DNA from: Deltaproteobacteria bacterium
GTDB taxonomy: Bacteria > Desulfobacterota > BSN033 > WVXP01
NCBI GenBank assembly: GCA_019308905.1
Contig: JAFDHF010000001.1
Coordinates: 124,001 to 188,000 of the forward strand
Length of the DNA: 64,000 nt
Reading direction: 5' to 3'
The stretch's first letter is position 1. Every line of letters starts with the position of its first letter. The position numbers and the translations under genes were made by a program. The notes under the pieces were generated by a model that saw nothing but the letters and a program-made list of their open reading frames with translations, had not been told where the DNA came from and did not search any database. Shown here piece by piece: positions 6,627 through 15,597 of the stretch.

Positions 6627-8971
6627 AAAACACCCTGCTCTTTGCCATACTTGTCGTCGGTTTCGTTGCGACCGCCGGCCAGATCCTGCTGATCCGGGAG
6701 CTCATCGTGATCTTCTGCGGCCATGAGCTCTCAACCGGGATCGTGTTGGCGTCCTGGCTGATGTGGACAGCTCTGGGCAGCATGGGCCTGGGAAGATTCG
6801 TGGACCGGATCCGGCGGAAAAACCTCGTCTTCTTCTTCGGCCAGCTCTTCCTCTCCTTTGCACTCCCCCTTTCCATCCTGTCTCTCCGTTACGCCAAGAC
6901 TCTCTGGGGGATACCTCCGGGAGAGATTATCGGCTTGCTCGGTATGTTGACCCTCAGTTTCTCCTTTCTCGCACCGTTCTGCCTGGTTTCCGGTTTCCTC
7001 TTCCCCCTTGCCTGTGCGATTCTCGACGAAACGATGGGGATGAAGGCCGGATCCGTTGCTCTCTCTTACCTCTACGAGGCCTTTGGAGCCGCCTTGGGTG
7101 GTCTTCTGTTCACCTATCTTTTTCTGGGCAGGCTCAATCCCGTCCAGATCGCCCTGATGGTATCTCTCCTCCTGTGCCTTTCCGGCCTTTTCCTGATAGG
7201 GAAAAACACGATGAAAACCTCACTGTCTGCCCGGAGATTCGTCACCCTCCTGACTCTCTTCGCCATCGGGGGAGAGGCCTATGCTCTCACCCGGGCAAAC
7301 CTGTTGGACCGCAAAACCAGGGGTCTCCAGTGGGGTGGCTTCCGGCTCATCGAGTCGAAGGACACCGTTTATGGAAACATCGCCTTTCTCTCCAGAGACG
7401 AGCAGGTCAGCCTCTATGAGAACGGGCTCTGGGTGTTTTCCTACCCTGATCCCCTTACCTCCGAGGAGTCGGTCCACTATGCCCTGCTCCAGCACCCGGC
7501 TCCGAGACGGGTGCTCCTGATCGGCGGTGGAGTCTCGAGCTGTCTCTCTCAAATCCTCAAACACCCATCCATACAGACGGTCGACTATGTTGAGCTCGAC
7601 CCCGCCGTGATCCGGCTCGGCAGGGCCTACCTGCCCCCGGGCGCGGTTCACTCTCTGGGCGATCAGAGGGTCAGGATCCACTACACCGACGGGAGGACCT
7701 TCATAAAGAAAGCCTCCGGCCGCTACGACGTGATCATCATCAACCTCCCGGACCCAATGACAGCCCAGCTCAACCGCTTCTACACGGTAGAGTTCCTGAG
7801 AGAGGCAGCGAGGGTCATGACCCCCGAGGGAGTCCTTTCTCTCTCAGCAACCTCTTCGGAGAATATCATCGGACCAACCCTGGCCCAGTATCTCAGGTCG
7901 GTCTATCGAACAATGAAAGAGGTTTTCCCGGAGATCATCGTCTTTCCAGGGGCGACTGCCCGCTTCTTTGGATCCAGCCACGGGAAAATGGTTTCAGATC
8001 CCCGTCTCCTGGTGGACCGCATCCGGCAGAGGCATCTCAGGCTCCGGTTTGTCCGGGAGTATTACATCATCTTCAATCTCTCCAAGGACCGGCAGGAATA
8101 CCTGCGGTCTTTTCTGGAAGGCGATCTGGCTGCCGCCCCGACCAGCCACGATCTGAAGCCTGTCTGCTACTTCTATGATGCGGTCCACTGGAGCGCCCAA
8201 TATGAACCCTTTTTCAAGGGGGTATTTCTCAGGCTCGCCAGGGTCCGCCTGTGGGAGATCCTGTGTGGGCTCGGGTTGATCACACTGGCCCTCTCCCCTT
8301 TTGCCGCCAGGCCGGGGGAATGGTCCGGCAAGAGGGCCGCTATTCTCCCCGCCGTCCTGGCCTCCGGATGGACGGAGATGACCCTTGAGGTGGTCCTGCT
8401 CCTCGCCTTCCAGGTATTCTACGGGTTTCTCTATGAGAAGTTGGGATTGATCATAGCAGGATTTATGATCGGGCTGGTGACGGGAAGCTGGACCATGACG
8501 CGGACGCTTCTCAAGATGAAGAACCCCCTGAAAAATCTGATCGCCCTCCAGTTGGGGCTGGCATGTTACGGCCTGGTCGTCCTCCTGGTGGTCCTGGTGC
8601 TCCAAGGCCTGCCGAAACTATCCGGGAACTTCCTTGTCATCGAAATCCTCTTCCCATTTCTCACCGGGGTTGCCGGTTTTCTGGGAGGTCTCCATTTCCC
8701 CCTGGCAAACCGCATCTATCTGGGAGAGAGCACCCGGCTCGCTGCAACAGCAGGGCTGGTAAACGGGATCGACCTTGTGGGATCCTCTGCGGGAGCCCTC
8801 CTTGCCGGGGTTGTCCTTCTCCCCGTTTTTGGGATCCCCCAGACCCTCTGTTTCATCTCAGCCCTCAATCTCTCGGCCGTTTTTCTGCTCGTCCTGGCAA
8901 AGAGGACTCACCCCTCATGGGATGGGCAGCCGAGAGACCCGATTCTTTCCACCGCTGAACCCCAGGCATGA
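6623..8971 (+). CDS. Membrane-embedded spermidine synthase-like protein
   Basis: The 782-residue protein has three parts. Residues 1-210 hold about six membrane segments, starting MKNTLLFAILVVGF. Residues 215-470 form a Rossmann aminopropyl/methyl-transferase domain with VLLIGGGVSSCLSQIL (nucleotide loop), DYVELDPAVIRLGR, DGRTFIKKASGRYDVIIINLPDPM and a QLNRFYTVEFL segment. Residues 525-770 hold another six or so membrane segments. Spermidine synthases use decarboxylated SAM to alkylate putrescine. Whether the membrane-fused group does so is not established to my knowledge, so the substrate is open. It ends the mazG-fxsA-rsmI operon through an ATGA overlap and converges with the radical SAM gene. 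Confidence 0.82.
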   Translation: MKNTLLFAILVVGFVATAGQILLIRELIVIFCGHELSTGIVLASWLMWTALGSMGLGRFVDRIRRKNLVFFFGQLFLSFALPLSILSLRYAKTLWGIPPGEIIGLLGMLTLSFSFLAPFCLVSGFLFPLACAILDETMGMKAGSVALSYLYEAFGAALGGLLFTYLFLGRLNPVQIALMVSLLLCLSGLFLIGKNTMKTSLSARRFVTLLTLFAIGGEAYALTRANLLDRKTRGLQWGGFRLIESKDTVYGNIAFLSRDEQVSLYENGLWVFSYPDPLTSEESVHYALLQHPAPRRVLLIGGGVSSCLSQILKHPSIQTVDYVELDPAVIRLGRAYLPPGAVHSLGDQRVRIHYTDGRTFIKKASGRYDVIIINLPDPMTAQLNRFYTVEFLREAARVMTPEGVLSLSATSSENIIGPTLAQYLRSVYRTMKEVFPEIIVFPGATARFFGSSHGKMVSDPRLLVDRIRQRHLRLRFVREYYIIFNLSKDRQEYLRSFLEGDLAAAPTSHDLKPVCYFYDAVHWSAQYEPFFKGVFLRLARVRLWEILCGLGLITLALSPFAARPGEWSGKRAAILPAVLASGWTEMTLEVVLLLAFQVFYGFLYEKLGLIIAGFMIGLVTGSWTMTRTLLKMKNPLKNLIALQLGLACYGLVVLLVVLVLQGLPKLSGNFLVIEILFPFLTGVAGFLGGLHFPLANRIYLGESTRLAATAGLVNGIDLVGSSAGALLAGVVLLPVFGIPQTLCFISALNLSAVFLLVLAKRTHPSWDGQPRDPILSTAEPQA

Positions 8972-9047
8972 GACAGGCAGGAATAGAAACCACCAGGAGT
9001 AACCCGAGTCCACCCACTAGATCCCCTCTCGCCTGAGATAGGTGAGA

Positions 9048-9081
9048 GATCGCCCGGACTCCCGGGAATTCCCCGGCGATC
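9048..9081. terminator. Inverted repeat between convergent genes (weak terminator candidate)
   Basis: GATCGCC (9048-9054) and GGCGATC (9075-9081) pair perfectly, with further CGG/CCC pairing inside. It overlaps the stop codon of the radical SAM gene and has no T-run, so a termination role is uncertain. Confidence 0.25.
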
Positions 9082-10249
9082 AGATCCAGATCCCCGGGAT
9101 AGGATTCCCGCAGTACTTGCACTTCCCCCTTTCCAGGTTTATCTCTCCCACCATATAGCCTGTCCTCCGGATCAGGAGTTTCCTACACTTGGGGCAGAAG
9201 GTATTTTCCGCCTCATGCCCCGGGACGTTTCCCAGATAAACATACTGCAGGCCCACAGAGAGAGCGACCTCTCTGGCCTTTTCCAGGGTGCTGACCGGGG
9301 TTGGCGGGAGGTTTCTGAGCTTGTACATGGGGTAGAACTTGCTGAAGTGGAGAGGAACCTCCGGGCCCAACTCTTCTTTGATCCATCTCGACATCCTACG
9401 AACCTCATCCATATCGTCGTTTTTCGTCGGAATCACGAGATTTACGATCTCCAGATGGACACCCCGTCGGCGAAGAGCCTTGAGAGTTCGAAGCACGGGT
9501 TGGAGAGTCCCCTCGGTCATGCTCCTGTAGTAGTCTTCGGTAAAACCCTTGAGGTCGATGCACGCCGCGTCAAGAAATTCCATCAGTGTTTCAAGCGGTT
9601 CAGGATTTATGTATCCGTTGGAATGATAGACGTTGAGTATGCCCTGTTTTCGGGCCTCCACACCCACGTCCAACATGTATTCGAAGAAAATGGTGGGTTC
9701 CACATAGGTGGAGGCGATCGACCGGCATCCATACTCCTCTGCCAAGTCAACAACCTCTCTAGGGGGAAGGTCGACATTCACCGTCTCTTCGGGTGTGGCC
9801 TGAGAGATCTCCCAGTTCTGGCAGAACTTGCAGTCAAAGTTGCAACCCGCCGTGGCGATGGAAAAAGACCTCGACCCAGGGAGCACATGGAAAAATGGCT
9901 TCTTTTCGATGGGATCGACATGGACGGCACAGGGGTTCCCGTAGACGAGAGTGTAGTACTTTCCCTTCCGGTTTTCTCGTACCCCGCAGTACCCGCGCTC
10001 CCCGGGGGCAACACGGCACTCCCGTGGGCAGAGGGTACACTCCACATATCCGTGCTCCAACGGCACGAAGAGAGGCGATACCTTGAGCCGTGTGAATCCA
10101 GGCTTTCCCCGCAATACCCTGCCGACCGCTCTTCTCAACCATGGGCCTGCCAGGGCTGTACCGGAGAGGGCGAAAAAAGCGGACCAACGGATACACCTGC
10201 CGAGAAAATCCCGCCGGCTCACCCAGCTCAGGACCGATGGTCCTTCCAT
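9080..10249 (-). CDS. AmmeMemoRadiSam-type radical SAM enzyme with Tat-like N-terminus
   Basis: This is a radical SAM protein of the pyruvate-formate-lyase-activating type found with AMMECR1 and MEMO proteins. The 389 residues contain a twin-arginine-like sequence SRRDFLG (11-17) before a hydrophobic stretch ending ALAG. A Cys-rich segment follows (CTLCPRECRVAPGERGYCG, 71-89), then the radical SAM triad C136xxxC140xxC143 in CNFDCKFC. A C-terminal zinc-ribbon carries CPKC and CKYC. The substrate is unknown. The ATG at 10249 sits after GGCGGAG. It is the last gene of a minus-strand group with two AMMECR1 genes, 34 bp after the nearer one. A Tat-like leader on a SAM-dependent enzyme is unexpected. 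Confidence 0.88.
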   Translation of the reverse strand: MEGPSVLSWVSRRDFLGRCIRWSAFFALSGTALAGPWLRRAVGRVLRGKPGFTRLKVSPLFVPLEHGYVECTLCPRECRVAPGERGYCGVRENRKGKYYTLVYGNPCAVHVDPIEKKPFFHVLPGSRSFSIATAGCNFDCKFCQNWEISQATPEETVNVDLPPREVVDLAEEYGCRSIASTYVEPTIFFEYMLDVGVEARKQGILNVYHSNGYINPEPLETLMEFLDAACIDLKGFTEDYYRSMTEGTLQPVLRTLKALRRRGVHLEIVNLVIPTKNDDMDEVRRMSRWIKEELGPEVPLHFSKFYPMYKLRNLPPTPVSTLEKAREVALSVGLQYVYLGNVPGHEAENTFCPKCRKLLIRRTGYMVGEINLERGKCKYCGNPIPGIWI

Positions 10250-10283
10250 GGCTCCGCCTCTCTGGTCGGATCCCACTCCATCC

Positions 10284-10871
10284 TCAGAATATGTCTGCAG
10301 AGAACTTATAGATCTTCGTCTCCTTCTCCTTCCAGGCATCCTTGTGAAGACCGGCCTTGTAACAGGTGTGCTCCAGGAAGGTCGTCCGATCCCAGCCGTA
10401 TTCCGTGGCTACCTGGGGGAGGAGAAGGCCGCTGTAAAACCCCTTCTCGATATAGATTCCGTCTTTCCCGACCTCGATCTCCTCCACATTCTCGACTCTT
10501 GTAAGAGGGGTCATCACGGAGATCTCGATATCCAGATCGTCCAGCTCTTGCGGAGAGACCGGCGGAAAACGCGGATCATTGAAGGCCGCCTCTTCTGCCA
10601 TGGCCGCAACGGTTTTGTAAAGGGGCCTGCTGGCCCGAATGCTGCCGATACAACCTCTAAGCTCGTCTCCCTTCTTGAGGGTTACAAAGGCACCCCTCTT
10701 CTCATTGAGCCTCTCGGAAGGGGGCTTGAATTCGGGAACCGGTCTGCCCAGGACTCGACTTTCGATGACCGTCCTGGCAACTCGTAGGAGCCACTCTTTC
10801 TCCTGCCCTGTCAGACCGAGATCGACACCGACCCGCTGATCCCTCCTCCTCTTTTCTCTCTCCTCACTCAT
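10284..10871 (-). CDS. AMMECR1-domain protein (AmmeMemoRadiSam protein A), cytoplasmic copy
   Basis: The 195-residue protein has the AMMECR1 core: GAFVTLKKGDELRGCIGS (the LRGCIG hallmark), ASRPLYKTVAAMAEEAAFNDPRFPP, LDDLDIEISVMTPL and a C-terminal LLLPQVATEYGW. AMMECR1 proteins occur with MEMO and the radical SAM enzyme in many bacteria and archaea. Their reaction is not known to me. No signal peptide is present; the N-terminus is charged (EEREKRRRDQR). It lies 49 bp from the second AMMECR1 gene, and the two align along their length, consistent with a tandem duplication. Confidence 0.9.
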   Translation of the reverse strand: MSEEREKRRRDQRVGVDLGLTGQEKEWLLRVARTVIESRVLGRPVPEFKPPSERLNEKRGAFVTLKKGDELRGCIGSIRASRPLYKTVAAMAEEAAFNDPRFPPVSPQELDDLDIEISVMTPLTRVENVEEIEVGKDGIYIEKGFYSGLLLPQVATEYGWDRTTFLEHTCYKAGLHKDAWKEKETKIYKFSADIF

Positions 10872-10920
10872 TTTCGTCCCCCTCCATCCCTCTCACCCCT
10901 TCGGACTACCCCCTGGAAGA

Positions 10921-11583
10921 CTAGAAGACCTGAGCGGTAAAAAGATAGATCCGGGATTTCTCGCTTCGCCAGGCGTCCACTGGCAGACCTGCCTTACGTG
11001 ACAGATGCTCCAGGAGGGTCTCTCGATCCCATCCGTTCTCCAGAGCCACCTGGGGCAGCAGGACACCTCTGTGTCTCCCCTGTAAGATAAAAACCCCATG
11101 CTTCCCTATGACAATCTCATCCACTCCTTCGAGGGGCTTCAAAGGCCCGAGAACAGATATCTCGATCTCGAGATCGTCGAGTTCGTCCTTCCCCAGGGGC
11201 GGAAATCGCGGGTCAGACGTACCGGCCTGGATGGCCATCCTCTCCACCGTCAAATACAGGGGCGTACTCGCCGTAAGGCATCCGATACAACCCCTGAGCC
11301 GCCCTCCTTTCTTGAGGGTCACGAAGACCCCTCGGCGCTCCTCCAGTCGCTTTGAGAAAACAGCGAAGTGTGGGAGGGCCTCCCCCCTCACGGCAGATGC
11401 TATCGCCCTTCTCGCAATGGTACGAAGGGCAGCCTGCTCTCTCTGCGTGAGGCCGTGCTCTTGGGTTTCCAGGCGCGGCGAGCACAGTGGCTCGCGTGCC
11501 CAAACCGACCCGAAGGATGCCAGACAAAGCAGAGCAACCCATGTCTTGACCGTGCCCTTGGATCGTTCGAAGCCTACAGGCAT
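10921..11583 (-). CDS. AMMECR1-domain protein with signal peptide (second copy)
   Basis: The 220-residue protein has the same core as its neighbour ([62 protein letters not shown]) but an added N-terminal stretch. That stretch has a basic start (FERSKGTVK), a hydrophobic run [15 protein letters not shown] and a plausible cleavage after VWA, suggesting export or membrane attachment. The start at 11583 overlaps the end of dtd by 10 bp and has only a weak GGA before it. Because the exported copy sits beside a Tat-like radical SAM protein, I infer a role outside the cytoplasm. Confidence 0.87.
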   Translation of the reverse strand: MPVGFERSKGTVKTWVALLCLASFGSVWAREPLCSPRLETQEHGLTQREQAALRTIARRAIASAVRGEALPHFAVFSKRLEERRGVFVTLKKGGRLRGCIGCLTASTPLYLTVERMAIQAGTSDPRFPPLGKDELDDLEIEISVLGPLKPLEGVDEIVIGKHGVFILQGRHRGVLLPQVALENGWDRETLLEHLSRKAGLPVDAWRSEKSRIYLFTAQVF

Positions 11584-12023
11584 TTCCGACTGTCCAGGAG
11601 GATCGTCACGGGTCCGTCGTTGACGAGATGGACTTCCATCGCCGCCTGGAAAATTCCGCTCTCCACCGGAAGCCCCTGCTGGCACATCTTTTCAATGAAA
11701 TACCCGTACAGTCTCTCCGCGACATCGCCTGGAGCGGCGCCCGTGAAGGAGGGACGCCGTCCCCTACGGCAGTCCCCGTACAGAGTGAACTGGGAAACGA
11801 CCAGTATCCCCCCTGCCACGTCTCTCACAGAGAGACTGAACTTCCCCGATGTATCCGGAAATATTCTCAAGCCGGCAATCTTGGAGGCGAGGTAGTCGGC
11901 ATCTTTGGGCTCATCCCCGTTTCCCACACCAAGGAAGACCAAGAGACCCCGCTCGATCCTCCCCTCGGTCCTCCCCTCGATGGAAACCCGGGCTGACTTG
12001 ACCCGCTGAATTACCGCTCTCAT
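11574..12023 (-). CDS. dtd: D-aminoacyl-tRNA deacylase
   Basis: Dtd hydrolyses D-aminoacyl-tRNAs, and Gly-tRNA(Ala), keeping D-amino acids out of protein. At 149 residues it has the normal length. It starts [17 protein letters not shown] and has the catalytic SQFTLYGDC segment and the cross-subunit GP-V motif near the C-terminus ([12 protein letters not shown]). It sits between the EF-G-like gene (30 bp upstream) and the secreted AMMECR1 gene, which it overlaps by 10 bp. Confidence 0.96.
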   Translation of the reverse strand: MRAVIQRVKSARVSIEGRTEGRIERGLLVFLGVGNGDEPKDADYLASKIAGLRIFPDTSGKFSLSVRDVAGGILVVSQFTLYGDCRRGRRPSFTGAAPGDVAERLYGYFIEKMCQQGLPVESGIFQAAMEVHLVNDGPVTILLDSRKCL

Positions 12024-12053
12024 CGTGATGGTCTTGGCTGCAGGCTCTCCCGT

Positions 12054-14135
12054 CTACTCCTGCTTCTGGGCTTGGATGATCCTCTCAGCCTGATGGGCAG
12101 GGACTTCCTCGTAGTGGTCGAATTCGAGTGAAAAGGACCCCCTCCCCCCTGTCATGGATCTGAGGTCGGGATCGTACTTGAGAACTTCAGCCATGGGCAC
12201 GAGGGCCTTGATGACCTGGTAGTTTCCCCTGCTGTCCACACCCAGGACGCGGCCTCTCCGGCTGTTGATATCCCCGATGACATCCCCCATGTGCTCATCA
12301 GGGACGACCACCTCCATCCTCATGATCGGTTCAAGCAGTACCGGGCTGGCCTCCTTGGCCCCCTTCTTGAAACACATGGAGGCGGCGATCTTGAAGGCCA
12401 TCTCTGATGAGTCAACCTCATGGGACTTGCCGTCGTAGAACCGGATCTTCAGATCGACAACAGGGTATCCGGCCAGAACTCCAGATCTCATGGCCTCGGC
12501 GATCCCCTTTTCAACGGCGGGAACAAAATTCCTCGGCACGTTCATGCCCGTCAGCGCATTCTCGAATTCAAACCCCTTACCCCTCTCAAGGGGGGTGATA
12601 TCAAAATGGACTTCGGCAAACTGCCCCCGCCCCCCGGTCTGCTTCTTGTGCCGGTAGATGACCCCCTTGACCGGCTTCTTTATGGTCTCCTTGTATGGAA
12701 CCTTGGGAGCTTCTAGATCGACTTCCACGCCGAACTTGCGCTTGAGTTTGTCCACCACCACCTCGACGTGAACCTGTCCCATCCCTGAAAGAATGATCTC
12801 CTTGGTCTGCTCGTCCCGGCCGACCCTGATGGTGGGGTCCTCCTCCATTAGTCGTTGCAGGGCCGAAGCCACCTTGTCTTCATCCCCTTTACTCTTGGGC
12901 TTGAGAGCAAAGGATATGACCGGCTCGGATCTGGGAGGGGGGCTGAACACGATGGGTCGCTTCTCGTCACAGAGGGTATCGCCGGTCCTCGTCTCCTTCA
13001 GCTTGGCTACAACGGCGATATCTCCAGTTCCGGCAAACCCGACCGGTTTCTGCTTCTTTCCCACCATGACGAAGATCTGTCCCACCCGTTCCTTTATCTC
13101 TCTCGTCCCGTTGTACACGGTGGAATCAGGGCTGAGAGCCCCCGAATAGACCCTGAAGAGGGTCAGCTTTCCCGCAAAGGGGTCTGCAACCGTCTTGAAT
13201 ACAAGGGCAGAGAAGGCCTCGTCCTCTCTCAGCTCTCTTGTCTCCACCTCTCCTGTCTTGGGGTTCTTCCCCTCAACGGTTACCCTCCAGTCTGGTGGGG
13301 GAATACAGGCATTGATCAGGTCGAGAAGCGCTGCCACCCCGAAGTTTCTGACCGAGGAACCGCAAGCCACCGGGGCAAAGATCAATTCCTTCACCCCCTT
13401 GCGCAGGCAGGAAAGGAGATCTTCCTCTGTGAGTTCTTTTCCCTCGAGATACTTCTCCATCAGGCTGTCATCGGCTTCCACCAGGGTTTCGATCATCTTC
13501 TCCCTTCTTGCCTCCGCGTCTGCCTTCAGGTCAGCTGGAATCTCCTCGGTCTTGAAACTCCCGCTCCCGTCGCCCTCATAGACATGGGCCTTCATCTTGA
13601 TGAGGTCCACCACTCCTTTGAAATCTCCCTGTTGGCCCAGGGGTATCAACACCGGAACGGCCCGAACCGAGACCAGGCACTTCCCTATCTCCTCGACGAC
13701 TCCGTCAAAATCCGCCCTCTCCATATCCATTTTGCTTATGTAGATGATTCTTGGAATCTTCATCCTGTTGGCGAGATTCCAGAGTTCCTCGGTCTTGACT
13801 TTGACTCCTGTGTTGGCACCGAGGACCATGATGATTCCGTCCACCACGGTCATGCAAACCTTCCCGTCGTCGATAAAGTTCGGGTCACCCGGCGTATCGA
13901 TGAGATTGATCCTGTGTTTCTTCCACTCACACTGGGCAAAAGAAGCCGTGAGGGTCATCCTCCTCTGGACTTCCTCAGGCTCATAATCCATCAGGGAAGA
14001 ACCCTCATCCACCCGGCCCAGGCGGTTGTTCTCACCGGTAGCAAAAAGGACGGCCTCGGCAAGGGAAGTCTTCCCATCGCTTCCATGGCCGTAAAGACCG
14101 ACGTTCCTGATCTTCTCAGTCTCGAACTTTTTCAT
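12054..14135 (-). CDS. Elongation factor G-like translational GTPase
   Basis: The 693-residue protein has the five-domain EF-G layout. The G1 loop is GHGSDGKTSLAEA, unlike the GH-DHGKTT of canonical EF-G. G3 is DTPGDPNF and G4 is SKMD instead of NKMD. The C-terminal part has domain IV/V landmarks (GRGQFAEV, VVPDEHMGDVIGDINSRRGRV). These differences place it in the EF-G-like paralogue group (often called FusA2-like) and not with the main translocase. Ribosome-dependent function is not established for this group. I use the ATG at 14135; a TTG precedes it directly. A strong promoter lies at 14187-14215. Confidence 0.9.
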   Translation of the reverse strand: MKKFETEKIRNVGLYGHGSDGKTSLAEAVLFATGENNRLGRVDEGSSLMDYEPEEVQRRMTLTASFAQCEWKKHRINLIDTPGDPNFIDDGKVCMTVVDGIIMVLGANTGVKVKTEELWNLANRMKIPRIIYISKMDMERADFDGVVEEIGKCLVSVRAVPVLIPLGQQGDFKGVVDLIKMKAHVYEGDGSGSFKTEEIPADLKADAEARREKMIETLVEADDSLMEKYLEGKELTEEDLLSCLRKGVKELIFAPVACGSSVRNFGVAALLDLINACIPPPDWRVTVEGKNPKTGEVETRELREDEAFSALVFKTVADPFAGKLTLFRVYSGALSPDSTVYNGTREIKERVGQIFVMVGKKQKPVGFAGTGDIAVVAKLKETRTGDTLCDEKRPIVFSPPPRSEPVISFALKPKSKGDEDKVASALQRLMEEDPTIRVGRDEQTKEIILSGMGQVHVEVVVDKLKRKFGVEVDLEAPKVPYKETIKKPVKGVIYRHKKQTGGRGQFAEVHFDITPLERGKGFEFENALTGMNVPRNFVPAVEKGIAEAMRSGVLAGYPVVDLKIRFYDGKSHEVDSSEMAFKIAASMCFKKGAKEASPVLLEPIMRMEVVVPDEHMGDVIGDINSRRGRVLGVDSRGNYQVIKALVPMAEVLKYDPDLRSMTGGRGSFSLEFDHYEEVPAHQAERIIQAQKQE

Positions 14136-14186
14136 CAAACTTGACCCCTGCGTAATAGAGATGGACTCGCCACGGCTTAGTCAGAA

Positions 14187-14215
14187 AAATTACTGTCTTT
14201 CATGGTAAATGTCAA
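14187..14215 (-). promoter_or_regulatory. Sigma-70 promoter for the EF-G-like gene
   Basis: On the minus strand TTGACA (14215-14210) is followed after 17 bp by TAATTT (14192-14187). Transcription would start near 14180, about 45 nt before the ATG, probably covering the EF-G-like, dtd, AMMECR1 and radical SAM genes. Confidence 0.65.
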
Positions 14216-14299
14216 CAACGCTGCCAAGGTCGACGTCCGGACTGCGGACAAAGCCTGTCAGCCGGTCCGGCGCGGGTCTTTGTGTGACTCAGGAGCGAG

Positions 14300-14332
14300 G
14301 GCGGCTTTTTCGCTGACAGCCAACCAACAACC
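14300..14332. repeat. Dispersed intergenic repeat, left-half copy
   Basis: Resembles 4497-4530 (about 28 of 34 positions, one gap). The core is GGCGGC, a T5 tract, then GACAGCCAACCAA and AACC. It lies in the 318-bp gap between the divergent EF-G-like and DUF362 genes. The rest of that gap holds the two promoters and no gene that I can support. Confidence 0.4.
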
Positions 14333-14380
14333 GGTGACAATCCTCGATCAAAAACTCACCAGGCCCCAGGGAGGCGGCCC

Positions 14381-14409
14381 TTGACAAGGAGTGACAACTC
14401 CCTTAGATT
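14381..14409 (+). promoter_or_regulatory. Sigma-70 promoter for the first DUF362 gene
   Basis: TTGACA (14381-14386), 17-bp spacer, TAGATT (14404-14409). The start point would be near 14416, 38 nt before the ATG. Confidence 0.6.
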
Positions 14410-14453
14410 TGCTTCCCGGTCTATTGCCGGAGTAAGGAGACAAGGAGCCGATC

Positions 14454-15560
14454 ATGAAAAGCCAAGTCTACTTTGCAAATCTCAGAATCGATTCACGGTC
14501 CAACGTCCTCGACAAGCTGGAGCGTTTGATGTCGAGGGCCGCACCGGAAAAGCTCGTCGAGTCAGGCGACCTCGTGGCGGTCAAGCTCCATTTCGGAGAG
14601 CCCGGCAACTCGTCCTATGTCCGGCCCATCTTCCTGAGGCGGATCCTCTCGCACATCCAAGGGCTCGGGGGCAAGCCCTTTCTCACCGACACAAACACCC
14701 TTTACAGGGGTGAGAGGTCCGAATCGGTATCCCATCTCAGGGCGGCCGTGGCAAACGGCTTCGGCTTCTCTTCTGTCGGCGCTCCGCTCATCATCGCCGA
14801 CGGACTCATGGGAAACGCCTCGGTTAGGGTCGCCATCAATGGAAATTTCTTTCAGGAAATCACCGTGGCTCACGACATCTACTATGCAGACTGCCTGGTG
14901 AGCGTCGCCCATTTCACGGGCCACGAATTCACTGGCTTCGGCGCCACCATCAAGAATCTCGGCATGGGGGGGGTCAGCCGAGAGGGGAAACTGAGTCAGC
15001 ATTCCAATCTGGGCCCGAAGGTGAACCGTAAGAAGTGCAAGGCATGCGGCATATGTGCGGAGAAGTGTGCCTTTGAGGCCATATCCATGGTCAGGGGAAA
15101 AGCCCGTGTCCATCTTGAGAAGTGCAAGGGCTGCGGCATCTGCATCGTGGTCTGCCCCCAGGGGGCCATAGCGATCCAGTGGAACAGAGAGGTTCCCCTT
15201 TTTCAAAAAAAACTCGTTGAACATGCCCTGGGTGTGCTCCAAAACAAGAAGGGGAAAGCCTTTTTCTTCAACTTCCTCCTGCAGGTGAGCCCTCACTGCG
15301 ACTGCGCCGGAGCAAACGACGCTCCGATCGTGGGAGACATCGGAATCCTCGCTTCCACAGACCCTGTGGCCATCGACCAGGCTGCTGTAGACCTTGTAAA
15401 TGCGGCCCAGGGCAACCCCGGCTCAAAACTCACCAAGAATCTGAACCCGGGTGAGGATAAGCTCCGCGGTCTCTATCCTGAAGTCGATTGGGAGGTCCAA
15501 CTCGAGTACGGCGAACAGATGGGGCTTGGAAGTCGGACCTACGATCTCGTCCCTGTGTGA
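14454..15560 (+). CDS. DUF362 protein with an internal 2[4Fe-4S] ferredoxin domain
   Basis: The 368-residue protein has a DUF362 fold split by a bacterial-type ferredoxin insert. DUF362-like landmarks are VAVKLHFGEPGN near the N-terminus, the THEFTGFGATIKNLGMGG-like segment (155-173) and a C-terminal IGILASTDPVAIDQAAVDLV. The insert has Cys 195/198/201/205 and 224/227/230/234 in two CxxCxxCxxxC motifs. DUF362 is uncharacterised; the iron-sulphur clusters suggest electron transfer. No signal peptide. The ATG at 14454 has AAGGAGC 6 bases upstream. It is monocistronic, with its own promoter. Confidence 0.87.
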   Translation: MKSQVYFANLRIDSRSNVLDKLERLMSRAAPEKLVESGDLVAVKLHFGEPGNSSYVRPIFLRRILSHIQGLGGKPFLTDTNTLYRGERSESVSHLRAAVANGFGFSSVGAPLIIADGLMGNASVRVAINGNFFQEITVAHDIYYADCLVSVAHFTGHEFTGFGATIKNLGMGGVSREGKLSQHSNLGPKVNRKKCKACGICAEKCAFEAISMVRGKARVHLEKCKGCGICIVVCPQGAIAIQWNREVPLFQKKLVEHALGVLQNKKGKAFFFNFLLQVSPHCDCAGANDAPIVGDIGILASTDPVAIDQAAVDLVNAAQGNPGSKLTKNLNPGEDKLRGLYPEVDWEVQLEYGEQMGLGSRTYDLVPV

Positions 15561-15597
15561 ATGAGGCCCGTCTGTCTGCCGCCCAACGCCTATCCGC

